A DNA stretch of 64,000 nucleotides from Bradyrhizobium niftali (GTDB taxonomy: Bacteria; Pseudomonadota; Alphaproteobacteria; Rhizobiales; Xanthobacteraceae): contig NZ_SPQT01000007.1 of the NCBI RefSeq assembly GCF_004571025.1, positions 62,001-126,000 of the forward strand. Reading direction: 5' to 3'. The stretch's first letter is position 1, and every line of letters starts with the position of its first letter. Position numbers and translations under genes: made by a program. Positions 55,963 to 64,000 of the stretch are shown in pieces. The notes under the pieces were generated by a model. The model made no database searches. It saw only the letters and a list, made by a program, of their open reading frames with translations, and had not been told where the DNA came from.

Positions 55963-56238
55963 ATGACCGCTGCTGTCGAGATCTACACCAGGCCGGGCTG
56001 CGGCTATTGTTCCGCGGCCAAATCGCTGCTGACCCGCAAGAAGGCGACCTTCGCGGAGTTCGACGTCGCCAAGAACCCGTCCTGGCGCGACGAGATGTAC
56101 GACCGCGCCGGCGAGGGCTCGACCTTCCCGCAGATCTGGATCGGCGGCAGCCATGTCGGCGGCTGCGACGACCTCTACGCGCTCGACCGCGAGGGCAAGC
56201 TCGACGGCATGCTCGAAAGCGTGAAGGCTGAATCATGA
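55963..56238 (+). CDS. grxC: Glutaredoxin 3
   Basis: A 91-residue dithiol glutaredoxin that reduces disulfides with glutathione. Active site CGYC (C13, C16) in IYTRPGCGYCSAAK, the TFPQIWIGG cis-Pro loop and GGCDDLYAL. ATG 55963 is used; ATG 55945 adds six residues. Its stop overlaps the start of the nitrilase gene (ATGA). Confidence 0.94.
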   Translation: MTAAVEIYTRPGCGYCSAAKSLLTRKKATFAEFDVAKNPSWRDEMYDRAGEGSTFPQIWIGGSHVGGCDDLYALDREGKLDGMLESVKAES

Positions 56239-57113
56239 GCGACAACAGGACCTTCACCGCCGCGATGGTGCAGATGCGCACCGGCCTGATGCCCGAGCCC
56301 AGCCTCGCGCAGGCCACCAGGCTGATCCGGCAGGCTGCGGCCAACGGCGCCGACTACGTGCAGACGCCCGAAGTCAGCAACATGATGCAGCTCAACCGCA
56401 AGGCGCTGTTCGAGCACCTCCAGAGCGAAGAGAACGACACCTCGCTGAGGGCTTATCGCGCGCTCGCGGCGGAGCTGAAGATCCACATCCATGTCGGCTC
56501 GCTGGCATTGCGTTTCTCGGATGAAAAAGCGGTCAACCGCTCGTTCCTGATCGGGCCCGAGGGCGATGTGCTCGCGAGCTACGACAAGATCCACATGTTC
56601 GACATCGAGCTGCCGGACGGCGAGAGCTATCGCGAATCCGCCAATTACCAGCCGGGCGAGACCGCCGTGATCTCCGACCTGCCCTGGGGCCGGGTCGGGC
56701 TGACGATCTGCTACGACGTGCGCTTCCCCGCGCTCTACCGCGCGCTGGCCGAGAGTGGTGCGTACTTCATCACCGTGCCCTCGGCCTTCACGCGCAAGAC
56801 CGGCGAGGCGCATTGGCACGTGCTGCTGCGTTCGCGCGCGATCGAGACCGGCTGCTTCATCTTCGCCGCCGCGCAGGCCGGCCTGCACGAGAACAAGCGC
56901 GAGACCTATGGCCACTCGCTGATCATCGACCCCTGGGGCGAGATCCTCGCCGAAGGCGATGTCGAGCCCGGCATCATCATGGCTAAGATCGATCCGGCCA
57001 AGGTCGAGACCGCCCGCCGCGCGATCCCCTCGCTCCAGCACGGCCGTCGCTTCGGCGTCGCCGACCCCAAGGCCGGGCCGGATCATCTGCATCTGGTACG
57101 GGGATCGGCATGA
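56235..57113 (+). CDS. Carbon-nitrogen hydrolase (Nit2/omega-amidase-like)
   Basis: A 292-residue nitrilase-superfamily amidase. Catalytic triad E46 (QTPEVSN), K118 (SYDKIHMFD), C159 ([10 protein letters not shown]). The HMFD and PEVSN text matches NitFhit/Nit2 enzymes, which repair deaminated glutathione or hydrolyse omega-amides. That fits its fusion-tight place behind glutaredoxin. ATGA overlaps on both sides (grxC and DUF1178). Confidence 0.93.
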   Translation: MSDNRTFTAAMVQMRTGLMPEPSLAQATRLIRQAAANGADYVQTPEVSNMMQLNRKALFEHLQSEENDTSLRAYRALAAELKIHIHVGSLALRFSDEKAVNRSFLIGPEGDVLASYDKIHMFDIELPDGESYRESANYQPGETAVISDLPWGRVGLTICYDVRFPALYRALAESGAYFITVPSAFTRKTGEAHWHVLLRSRAIETGCFIFAAAQAGLHENKRETYGHSLIIDPWGEILAEGDVEPGIIMAKIDPAKVETARRAIPSLQHGRRFGVADPKAGPDHLHLVRGSA

Positions 57114-57595
57114 TCCGCTACGCGCTTCACTGCGACCGCAACCACGCATTCGAAAGCTGGTTCCAGAGCTCGTCGGCCTACGATTCGCAGGTGAAGCGCA
57201 AGCTCGTGACCTGCCCGATCTGCGGCTCGGCCAAGGTCGAGAAGGCGATCATGGCCCCGCGCATCGTCGGCAAGAAAGGCCGCGGGCCCGCCACGCCTCC
57301 GCCGGAGCCCGCTGCCGCAACCGCCACGCCCGAGGCCGCACCGTCAGGACCGACCTCCCTGATGATGGCACAGGAGCGCGAGCTGCGCGCCAAGCTCAAG
57401 GAGCTGCGCGACCACATCGTCAAGAACGCCGACAATGTCGGCGAGCGCTTCCCCAACGAAGCCCGCGCGATGCATTATGGCGACAAGGAGCACCGCCCGA
57501 TCTACGGCGAGGCCTCGCCCGAAGAGGCCAAGTCGCTGATCGACGAAGGTATCGAGGTCTCACCGCTGCCGACGCTGCCGGAAGACAGGAATTGA
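57110..57595 (+). CDS. DUF1178-family protein with zinc ribbon
   Basis: A 161-residue protein of unknown function. The N-terminus [20 protein letters not shown] and VTCPICGSAKVEKAIMAPRI look like a zinc ribbon (one Cys-His pair, then CPICG). The middle is Pro/Ala-rich; the end holds FPNEARAMHYGDKEHRPIYG, typical of DUF1178. Last gene of the comF-grxC-nitrilase run (ATGA overlap). Co-occurrence with nitrilase and grxC is conserved in alphaproteobacteria as I recall. Confidence 0.9.
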   Translation: MIRYALHCDRNHAFESWFQSSSAYDSQVKRKLVTCPICGSAKVEKAIMAPRIVGKKGRGPATPPPEPAAATATPEAAPSGPTSLMMAQERELRAKLKELRDHIVKNADNVGERFPNEARAMHYGDKEHRPIYGEASPEEAKSLIDEGIEVSPLPTLPEDRN

Positions 57596-57712
57596 CGCGC
57601 GAAGCGCGTCATCTCGGGATGGTCCGCAGGACCATGCCTCAGATGCGCAATTGCGCATCGGGGGATCTCGAGAGTCCGGGTTGGCCCTTCGGGCGCCCCG
57701 GAATGACGACTA
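57596..57712. repeat. Extragenic repeat, family E, with TGCGCAATTGCGCA
   Basis: ATCTCGGGATGGTCCGCAGG and CGGGCGCCCCGGAATGACG, with the 14-bp palindrome at 57644-57657. Compare 8715-8985. Confidence 0.75.
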
Positions 57713-58609
57713 CACCCCCACCAGCACCGCCACGCCGACCACGATCAGCGCGATGCCAAAGATCTCGCGTGGCGCGATCGGCTGCTTGAACGAGTAGTAC
57801 GCCACGCCTTGTGCGAACAGCACCTCGATGAGGGCGAGCGTGCGGACATTCGCGGCCGCGGTCAGCGCGAACGCCAGGAACCAGAACTGTGAGGAGAAGG
57901 CGCCCATGAAGCCGGCGAACAGCGACGGCTTCCACAGGCCAAGGATCGCCTGCAGGATCTTGGGCGCGCGCCAGAGCAGGTAGATCGTCAGAATCAGAGT
58001 CTGCACGAACAGGCCCAGCACCAGCGTGAAGGACGCCGCCGTCACGAAGGACACGTTCGGCACCGTGATGATCGCGCCGCGGAAGCCGACCGCGGACAGC
58101 GCGAACGCCGCGGCCGCCACAAGCCCCAAAATAGTCGGCTTCAGCTCGGCAAAGCTTTTCTCACCGCCGGGTCGCAGCGCCGTGATGACGACGCCGACGG
58201 TCGCAACCACGATCGCCAGTACCTTCAGCAAGGTGAGATGATCGCCGAGGAAGACGAAGCCGAAGATCGCAGTCTGGATCGCCTCGGTCTTGAGGTAAGC
58301 CGTCGTCACCACAAAGGAGCGGTCGTTCATCGCGAGCAGCATCAGGCCCGTGGCGACGATCTGGCTGAGCGCCCCTAACAGCAACCAGGGCCAGAACACC
58401 GACGGCGGCATGCCGAGATGATCGCCGGTCGTGACCAGCACGACGCCAAGAAACAGCAGCGAGAACGGAAAGCCAAACAGGAAGCGGATATTGGTCGCGC
58501 CCCACGTCCCCAGCGGCTTCGTCAGCGAGCGCTGCATCGCATTGCGCGCGACCTGCCCGAGCGCGGCAATGACGGTGAAGGGAATCCAGAGGCTGGTGAT
58601 GGTGAGCAT
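57710..58609 (-). CDS. EamA/DMT-family membrane transporter
   Basis: A 299-residue inner-membrane protein with about ten spans and two EamA-like halves (first WGATNIRFLFGFPFSLLFLG and FVFLGDHLTLLKVLAIVVAT; second FSSQFWFLAFALTAAANVRT and PREIFGIALIVVGVAVLVGV). Such proteins export metabolites or amino acids; no substrate hint. It converges with the DUF1178 gene through a repeat. Confidence 0.88.
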   Translation of the reverse strand: MLTITSLWIPFTVIAALGQVARNAMQRSLTKPLGTWGATNIRFLFGFPFSLLFLGVVLVTTGDHLGMPPSVFWPWLLLGALSQIVATGLMLLAMNDRSFVVTTAYLKTEAIQTAIFGFVFLGDHLTLLKVLAIVVATVGVVITALRPGGEKSFAELKPTILGLVAAAAFALSAVGFRGAIITVPNVSFVTAASFTLVLGLFVQTLILTIYLLWRAPKILQAILGLWKPSLFAGFMGAFSSQFWFLAFALTAAANVRTLALIEVLFAQGVAYYSFKQPIAPREIFGIALIVVGVAVLVGV

Positions 58610-58714
58610 GGGGGAGCGGGTGGGGGTTAAAGCGGGGAAGGACCGCAGCCAACCTGCAGCCAGCGTCGAGGCTGGTCAATTACGCGGATGTCATGGGTGC
58701 GATGCTCTCGCAAC

Positions 58715-58870
58715 AAACTCAGTGTCGTCCCGGCCTAGTGCGCAATTGCGCACGGGGGGCCGGGACCCATAACCACAGGATTTGGTTTGGCGAAGACTCG
58801 TGGTTGCCAGCGCCGCGCGACAACCGCTCCCTGGGGGTATGGGTCCCGGCCTTCGCCGGGACGACACCTC
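58715..58870. repeat. Extragenic repeat, family B with a family C core
   Basis: GTCGTCCCGGCCTAG, TGCGCAATTGCGCA (58739-58752), then ACCCATAACCACAGG and the closing GGCCTTCGCCGGGACGAC. A hybrid of two families. It fills half of the 314-bp gap between the EamA gene and ubiG; nothing else is seen. Confidence 0.8.
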
Positions 58871-58923
58871 TGGTGTTGCTGGAGCGAGCCCCTTACGAAC
58901 GCCTCAGCCGCAACTGGCAGCCC

Positions 58924-59697
58924 TCACACCATCCCTTCCGCCACCACCATGTAGTTCACGTCCATGTCGGAGGAGAGGGTCCATTTGTCGGCGAAGGGGC
59001 TGTAGACGACGCCGGTCTGCTCGGTGATGACGAGGCGGTTGTCGAGCAGGTATTTCGTCAGCTCGTCCGGGGTGACGAACTTGTTCCATTCGTGGGTGCC
59101 GCGCGGCAGCCAGCGCAGGACGTATTCGGCGCCGACGATGGCGAGCGCAAAGCTCTTCCAGTTCCGGTTCAGCGTCGAGACCACCATCAGCCCGTTCGGC
59201 TTCAGCATCGCGGCGCAGCGCTTGAGGAAAACGCCGACATCGACGACGTGCTCGACCACCTCCATCGCCAGCACGATGTCGAAGCGCTCGCGCGGGTCGA
59301 TCTCCTCCACCGTGGTGCAGCGGTAGTCGATCGCAAGATGGCTCTTGTCGGCATGCAGTTTTGCAGCCGCAATATTGCTCTGCGAGGGATCGACGCCGAT
59401 GACCTGCGCCCCTAGCCGTGACAGCGGCTCACAGAGCAGGCCGGCGCCACAGCCGATGTCGAGCACGCGCAGGCCGCCGAGACAGTTGAGGCTGCGCACG
59501 TTGCGCTCGAACTTGCGGCAGGCGGCGTCGCGGATGTAGCCGAGCCGCAGCGGGTTGATCCGGTGCAGCGGCGCCATCTTGCCCTTGGGGTCCCACCACT
59601 CCGCCGAGAGTTTTGAGAATTTCGCGATCTCGGCGGCGTCGACGGTCGAGCCCGTTGGGGCGCTTGCGGTTGCGGAAGTATTTTGCTGCATGCTCAT
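58924..59697 (-). CDS. ubiG: Ubiquinone biosynthesis O-methyltransferase UbiG
   Basis: A 257-residue SAM-methyltransferase for both O-methylations of the ubiquinone ring. AEWWDPKGKMAPLHRINPLR (family text), motif I VLDIGCGAGLLCEPLSRLGA, then FDIVLAMEVVEHVVDVGVFL and the STLNRNWKSFALAIVGAEYV region with the membrane-associated loop. Clear UbiG. It is 14 bp downstream of the PH-domain gene. Confidence 0.96.
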   Translation of the reverse strand: MSMQQNTSATASAPTGSTVDAAEIAKFSKLSAEWWDPKGKMAPLHRINPLRLGYIRDAACRKFERNVRSLNCLGGLRVLDIGCGAGLLCEPLSRLGAQVIGVDPSQSNIAAAKLHADKSHLAIDYRCTTVEEIDPRERFDIVLAMEVVEHVVDVGVFLKRCAAMLKPNGLMVVSTLNRNWKSFALAIVGAEYVLRWLPRGTHEWNKFVTPDELTKYLLDNRLVITEQTGVVYSPFADKWTLSSDMDVNYMVVAEGMV

Positions 59698-59711
59698 GGT
59701 TACGCGCGGTC

Positions 59712-60179
59712 CTACCGCGTGGTGATCGAACTACGGAAGGCGAGCGGCGAGGCGATGGTCCTGATCGTCTCGATCCCCTCGCCGACACCGCGAATGGTCA
59801 CGTCGCCGTAGTTGAGAATTCGTCCAAGAATCGTCTGATCGACGTCGACGCTCTCGACCTTGTCCAGCGCCATCTCGAACGTGCGGCGCTTGATGAAGCC
59901 GGTCTTGTGCACAACCCTGAGGTTGGTGACGTCGGTCTCGGTGGTGAAGCGATGGAACCAGCCCTTCACGGTCCAATAGAGGGCCGCCAAAGCCACGAGG
60001 CCGGAGCCGACAAGGCAGAGCAGGACGAGCCCTTCGACGATGGTTTGCCGGGACAGGACGAACAGCGCCAGGGCCAGGATCCAGGCCACGATGGCCGGAA
60101 AATAGAAGATCCAGTGCGCATTGGTCGAATACAGCACCTTCTCGCCGGGCTGAAGAATCTCGTCGATATAGCGCGCCAT
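59712..60179 (-). CDS. Membrane protein with bacterial PH (bPH_2) domain
   Basis: A 155-residue protein. Two spans near the N-terminus (FYFPAIVAWILALALFVLS, GLVLLCLVGSGLVALAALYW) and a PH-like domain: FTTETDVTNLRVVHKTGFIK and SVDVDQTILGRILNYGDVTI, the usual bPH_2 text. The name given to such proteins is YdbS/YdbT-like; function unknown. It probably shares a transcript with ubiG; divergent from lysC. Confidence 0.82.
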   Translation of the reverse strand: MARYIDEILQPGEKVLYSTNAHWIFYFPAIVAWILALALFVLSRQTIVEGLVLLCLVGSGLVALAALYWTVKGWFHRFTTETDVTNLRVVHKTGFIKRRTFEMALDKVESVDVDQTILGRILNYGDVTIRGVGEGIETIRTIASPLAFRSSITTR

Positions 60180-60239
60180 GATCCCGGTTAACCCATTACC
60201 CCCAAGCCAGACCTCGAGCCTGCCCCCGCAGGAACCCGC

Positions 60240-60268
60240 TTGCCCCCGGCCCCGCCGCTATGTATACG
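60240..60268 (+). promoter_or_regulatory. Probable promoter of lysC
   Basis: TTGCCC, a 17-base spacer, TATACG (60263-60268), about 75 bases before ATG 60343; the -10 hexamer equals that of rpmB. Confidence 0.55.
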
Positions 60269-60342
60269 CGCGGTCGGTGTCCGCGAGGCCCGTCCAGTGC
60301 GGGTCACCATACTGATCCTTATGAGGGAATGCACGCGTCGTC

Positions 60343-61599
60343 ATGAGCCGCCTCGTGATGAAATTCGGCGGCACATCCGTCGCCAACATCGAACGCATCC
60401 GCAACGTCGCACGCCATGTGAAGCGTGAGGTCGACGCCGGCCACGAAGTGGCCGTGGTCGTCTCGGCGATGTCGGGCAAAACCAACGAGCTGGTGGCCTG
60501 GTGCACCGAGGCCTCGCCGATGCACGATGCGCGCGAATACGACGCCGTCGTCGCCTCCGGCGAACAGGTGACGTCCGGCCTCCTCGCCATCGTGCTCCAG
60601 AGCATGGGTATCCAGGCCCGCTCCTGGCAGGGCTGGCAGATCCCGATCAAGACCAGCGACGCCCATGCCTCGGCCCGGATCGAGGACATCGACGGCGGCG
60701 AGATCATCAAGCGCTTTAGGGATCGCAAGGAAGTCGCGGTCATCGCCGGCTTCCAGGGCATCAACCCCGAGACGAACCGGATCACCACGCTCGGCCGTGG
60801 CGGCTCCGACACCTCGGCGGTGGCGATCGCCGCCGCCGTCAAGGCCGACCGCTGCGACATCTACACCGACGTCGACGGCGTCTACACCACCGACCCGCGA
60901 ATCGTGCCGAAGGCCAAGAGGCTCGACAAGATCGCGTTCGAAGACATGCTGGAACTGGCCTCGCAGGGCGCGAAAGTGCTCCAGGTTCGCTCGGTGGAAC
61001 TCGGCATGGTCCACAACATGCCGATCTTCGTCCGCTCGAGCTTCGACAAGCCCGAGGATATCGACCCGCATGCCAACCAGCCGCCCGGCACGCTGATCTG
61101 CAGCGAGGAGGAGATCATGGAAAGCCACGTCGTCACCGGCATCGCCTTTTCGAAGGACGAAGCCCAGATTTCGGTGCGCCAGATCGAGGACAAGCCGGGC
61201 GTCGCCGCGTCGATCTTCGGCCCGCTGGCGGATGCCAACATCAATGTCGACATGATCGTGCAGGGCGTCTCCGAGGACGGCAAGACCACCGACCTCACCT
61301 TCACGGTGCCGGCCGCCGACTACACCCGCGCCAGGGACACGATTACCGCCGCCAAGGGCAAGATCGGCTATGCCCGGCTCGATACCGCCACCGACGTCGC
61401 CAAGATATCGGTAATCGGCAGCGGCATGCGCAGCCATGCCGGCGTCGCCGCCCAGGCGTTCTCGGCCCTCGCCGGACGGAATATCAACATCCGGGCCATC
61501 ACAACCTCCGAGATCAAATTCTCGGTTCTGATCGACACCGCCTATACCGAGCTTGCGGTGCGGACCCTGCACACGCTCTACGGCCTCGATCAGGCTTAG
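60343..61599 (+). CDS. lysC: Aspartate kinase
   Basis: First step of Lys/Met/Thr/diaminopimelate synthesis: phosphorylates aspartate. A 418-residue protein with VMKFGGTSVANIERI, TLGRGGSDTSAVAIAAA, CDIYTDVDGVYTTDPR, and two C-terminal ACT domains (about 265-415; ISVRQIEDKPGVAASIFGPL and ISVIGSGMRSHAGVAAQAFS) for feedback by lysine/threonine. An SD-dependent second start (beta-subunit style) was not sought. Its own promoter is at 60240. Confidence 0.97.
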   Translation: MSRLVMKFGGTSVANIERIRNVARHVKREVDAGHEVAVVVSAMSGKTNELVAWCTEASPMHDAREYDAVVASGEQVTSGLLAIVLQSMGIQARSWQGWQIPIKTSDAHASARIEDIDGGEIIKRFRDRKEVAVIAGFQGINPETNRITTLGRGGSDTSAVAIAAAVKADRCDIYTDVDGVYTTDPRIVPKAKRLDKIAFEDMLELASQGAKVLQVRSVELGMVHNMPIFVRSSFDKPEDIDPHANQPPGTLICSEEEIMESHVVTGIAFSKDEAQISVRQIEDKPGVAASIFGPLADANINVDMIVQGVSEDGKTTDLTFTVPAADYTRARDTITAAKGKIGYARLDTATDVAKISVIGSGMRSHAGVAAQAFSALAGRNINIRAITTSEIKFSVLIDTAYTELAVRTLHTLYGLDQA

Positions 61600-61627
61600 G
61601 CTAATTTTCTCTTAGCGGTCGCAGCAA

Positions 61628-61862
61628 ACGCGAAGGTGTACACACCTTCGCGTCTGGCAGGCGTTTTGCTTGGCAAAACAAGCCCCAATTCGCTATACGG
61701 CGAACAGGGTGGGCTGCCACATACTGTGCCCCAGTTGAGGCGGTGCTGATTCGGTTCAGGCGCCAAATCTGAAGAAGATTTGGACCCGGGCCGGCGCCGG
61801 ATGAGCAAATTCGTTGTTTTTCTGGATTTTCGGGCGAGCCGCCGGGGCCCCTTTCGGGCCCG
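61628..61862 (+). promoter_or_regulatory. Structured leader between lysC and ptsP
   Basis: Four successive hairpins: ACGCGAAGGTGT/ACACCTTCGCGT (61628-61653), GTTTTGC-TTG-GCAAAAC (61663-61679), CCAAATCT-GAAGA-AGATTTGG (61763-61783), and GGGCCC-type arms near 61845-61862. Lack of a T-tract after the first suggests a leader rather than a simple terminator. Confidence 0.45.
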
Positions 61863-61886
61863 GCTGACGGAGGAGACTGAGGGTAC

Positions 61887-64000
61887 ATGCGGAGCGCGTC
61901 GGGAGGTCCCCGCGTCTTGTTGAGACGGCTCCGCGAAACCATGGCGGAGCAGGTCTCGGCCCAGGAGCGGCTGGACAAGATCGTGGTGCTGATCGCCGCC
62001 AACATGGTGGCCGAGGTGTGCTCGGTCTATGTGCTGCGCGTCGACAACACGCTCGAGCTCTACGCCACCGAAGGTCTCAACCGCGAGGCTGTGCATCACA
62101 CCGTGCTCAGCGCCCATGAGGGCCTGGTCGGTCTCGTCGCCAGCGAGGCGACGCCGCTCAACCTCAGCGATGCTCAGAGCCATCCGGCCTTCTCGTTCCG
62201 CCCCGAGACAGGCGAAGAAATCTACCACTCCTTCCTCGGCGTGCCGATCCTGCGCGCCGGCAACACGCTCGGCGTGCTGGTGGTGCAGAACCGCGCCAAG
62301 CGCAATTATGTCGAGGAAGAGCTCGAGGCGCTGCAGACCACCGCGATGGTGCTGGCCGAGCTGATCGCTTCCGGCGAGCTGTCGGCGCTGGCCCAGCCGG
62401 GCCTAGAACCTGCCGCCCGCCATTCGGCGCAGAAGGTCGGCGCGATCCTGTCGGAAGGCATCGCGCTCGGCCATGTCGTGCTGCACGAGCCGCGCGTCGT
62501 CATCAAGGACTACATCGCCGAGGACCTGCCGAAGGAAATCAAGCGGCTCGACACCGCGCTCGCCAAGCTGCGCGCCGATCTCGACCGCATGCTGGAGCGC
62601 GGCGACGTCGCCGAGGGCGGCGAGCACCGCGAGGTGCTGGAAGCCTACCGCATGTTCGCCAACGACCAGGGCTGGTCGCACAAGCTGCACGAGGCGGTCG
62701 CGACCGGCCTCACGGCGGAAGCCGCCGTCGAGCGCGTGCAGTCCGACACCCGCGCGCGCATGCTGCGCTCGACCGATCCCTATTTGCGCGACCGGCTGCA
62801 CGATCTCGAGGACCTCGGCTACCGCCTGATGCGGCAGCTGGTCGGCCAGGACCACGCGCCGTCACGCGAACAATTGCCCGACAACGCCATCGTCATCGCC
62901 CGCGCGATGGGCCCGGCGGCGCTGCTCGACTACGACCGCAAGCGCCTGCGCGGCATCGTGTTGGAGGAAGGCACCGCCAACTCGCACGTCTCGATCGTGG
63001 CGCGCGCGCTCGGAATCCCTGCGGTCGGCGAGGTGCCGAACGCGCCCGGAATCGCCGATCCCGGCGATGCCATCATCGTCGACGGCACGTCGGGCTCGAT
63101 CTATGTGCGCCCCTCGCAGGAGATCGAGGCGGCCTTCGCCGAGCGCGTGCGCTTCCGCGCCCGCCGCCAGGCGCAGTACCTCGCGCTGCGCGACCGGCCC
63201 TGCGTCACCAAGGACGGCCAGAAGGTCGAGCTGATGATCAACGCAGGTCTCGCCATCGACCTGCCGCATATCGAGGACACCGGCAGCGCCGGCATCGGCC
63301 TGTTCCGCACCGAGCTGCAATTCATGGTCGGCCAGAGCCTGCCGCGCACCAGCGACCAGCTCGCGCTCTATCGCACCGTGCTGGATGCGGCGGGCCCCAA
63401 GCCCGTCACCTTCCGCACGCTCGACATCGGCGGCGACAAGGCGCTGCCCTATATGGAAGCGGTGATCGAGGAAAATCCGGCGCTCGGCTGGCGCGCGATC
63501 CGGCTCGGGCTCGACCGCCCCGGCCTGCTGCGCGGCCAGATCCGCGCGCTGCTGCGCGCCGGCGGCGGCCGCGCGCTGCGCATCATGTTCCCGATGATCT
63601 CGGAGGTCGCCGAGTTCGATTCGGCGAAGGCGCTGGTCGAGCGCGAGCTCACCTATCTGCGCCAGCATGGCCACACGCTGCCCGAACGCATCGACATCGG
63701 CACCATGGTCGAGGTGCCGGCGCTGCTGTATCAGCTCGACGAGCTGCTGAAGAAGGTCGATTTCATCTCGGTCGGCTCCAACGATCTGTTCCAGTTCCTG
63801 TTCGCGGTCGACCGCGGCAATGCCAAGGTCTCCGAGCGCTTCGACACCATGTCGGCGCCGATCCTGCGCGCGCTCCGCGACATTGCCCGCAAGTCCCATG
63901 CGGCGCAGAAGTCGCTGTCGCTCTGCGGCGAGATGGCCTCCAAGCCGATCGGCGCGCTGGCGCTGATCGCGATGGGCTATCGCTCGCTGTCGCTGTCGGC
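61887..64000 (+). CDS. ptsP: Nitrogen-PTS phosphoenolpyruvate phosphotransferase (EI-Ntr), 3' truncated by window
   Basis: Starts at ATG 61887 (MRSASGGPRVLLRRLRETMA) and stays open to the window edge, about 704 codons of an expected roughly 755. N-terminal GAF domain (about 20-150; the sensor absent from sugar-type EI), then the HPr-binding helices, the phospho-His domain with H367 in GTANSHVSIVARALGIPAV, and the PEP-binding barrel with GLFRTELQFM and catalytic Cys near 680 (CGEMAS). It feeds phosphate from PEP to NPr and EIIA-Ntr, linking carbon/nitrogen state (2-oxoglutarate/glutamine sensed by GAF) to K+ and regulatory targets. The gene is incomplete only because the window ends. Confidence 0.95.
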   Translation, partial: MRSASGGPRVLLRRLRETMAEQVSAQERLDKIVVLIAANMVAEVCSVYVLRVDNTLELYATEGLNREAVHHTVLSAHEGLVGLVASEATPLNLSDAQSHPAFSFRPETGEEIYHSFLGVPILRAGNTLGVLVVQNRAKRNYVEEELEALQTTAMVLAELIASGELSALAQPGLEPAARHSAQKVGAILSEGIALGHVVLHEPRVVIKDYIAEDLPKEIKRLDTALAKLRADLDRMLERGDVAEGGEHREVLEAYRMFANDQGWSHKLHEAVATGLTAEAAVERVQSDTRARMLRSTDPYLRDRLHDLEDLGYRLMRQLVGQDHAPSREQLPDNAIVIARAMGPAALLDYDRKRLRGIVLEEGTANSHVSIVARALGIPAVGEVPNAPGIADPGDAIIVDGTSGSIYVRPSQEIEAAFAERVRFRARRQAQYLALRDRPCVTKDGQKVELMINAGLAIDLPHIEDTGSAGIGLFRTELQFMVGQSLPRTSDQLALYRTVLDAAGPKPVTFRTLDIGGDKALPYMEAVIEENPALGWRAIRLGLDRPGLLRGQIRALLRAGGGRALRIMFPMISEVAEFDSAKALVERELTYLRQHGHTLPERIDIGTMVEVPALLYQLDELLKKVDFISVGSNDLFQFLFAVDRGNAKVSERFDTMSAPILRALRDIARKSHAAQKSLSLCGEMASKPIGALALIAMGYRSLSLS

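Noticed and set aside
54932..56344. Upstream extension of the methyltransferase frame to 753 codons
   Set aside because: The added 471 codons are antisense to comF, grxC and a repeat and contain no family text; the methyltransferase begins at 54931.

Overview
The window is a stretch of chromosome from a high-GC alphaproteobacterium of the Bradyrhizobium group (Nitrobacteraceae). Evidence is the GC-rich codon usage, a CarD regulator, CtrA-type TTAA-N7-TTAA boxes, GANTC (CcrM) sites, CobS/CobT cobaltochelatase, the comF-grxC-nitrilase-DUF1178 run, many Bradyrhizobium-style extragenic palindromic repeats, and the gene order throughout. I see no rRNA, tRNA, CRISPR array, prophage or insertion sequence. 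Most of it reads as core chromosome with small accessory patches.

Layout. 1-2.9 kb: a RegB/RegA-type redox two-component pair and a membrane adenylate cyclase. 2.9-8.2 kb (minus strand): SUV3-like helicase, S4 RNA-binding protein, 7Fe ferredoxin and CarD. 8.2-9.0 kb: a non-coding gap with a striking array of GANTC sites. 9-10.7 kb: DUF3108 protein and rpmB. 11.1-14.1 kb: a cell-division patch, with a second FtsZ between an HTH/coiled-coil gene and a coiled-coil gene, flanked by two CtrA boxes. 14-18.9 kb: small lineage-specific genes, a DUF2235 hydrolase and a fragment duplicated from it, and a PilZ protein. 19-25.5 kb: old yellow enzyme and the operon cobS-GNAT-cobT-phytase-like-exported protein. 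25.7-31.3 kb: DedA, a MerR-HTH/citrate synthase fusion divergent from a second citrate synthase, HWE kinase, J-domain protein, BolA. 31.4-39.2 kb: CorC-like protein, aroB-aroK, xerD, accA, L,D-transpeptidase lipoprotein.

39.4-47.6 kb: an amide-utilisation cluster. A MarR regulator diverges from an operon of a signal-less AmiC-like receptor, an amidase and a five-gene branched-chain/amide ABC transporter. 48-54 kb: secA divergent from a parvulin foldase, then argJ and mutT. 54-60.2 kb: BioC/NDUFAF5-like methyltransferase, comF, grxC, nitrilase, DUF1178, EamA transporter, ubiG and a PH-domain protein. 60.3 kb to the end: lysC and ptsP, the latter cut by the window edge.

The best candidates for new biology are the phased GANTC array (8501-8700), the CtrA-flanked ftsZ2 patch, the MerR-citrate synthase fusion with its palindromic divergent promoter, the AmiC-like/MarR amide cluster, and an S4 gene that appears to start at ACG. 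All of this is reading by eye; no database search was possible.
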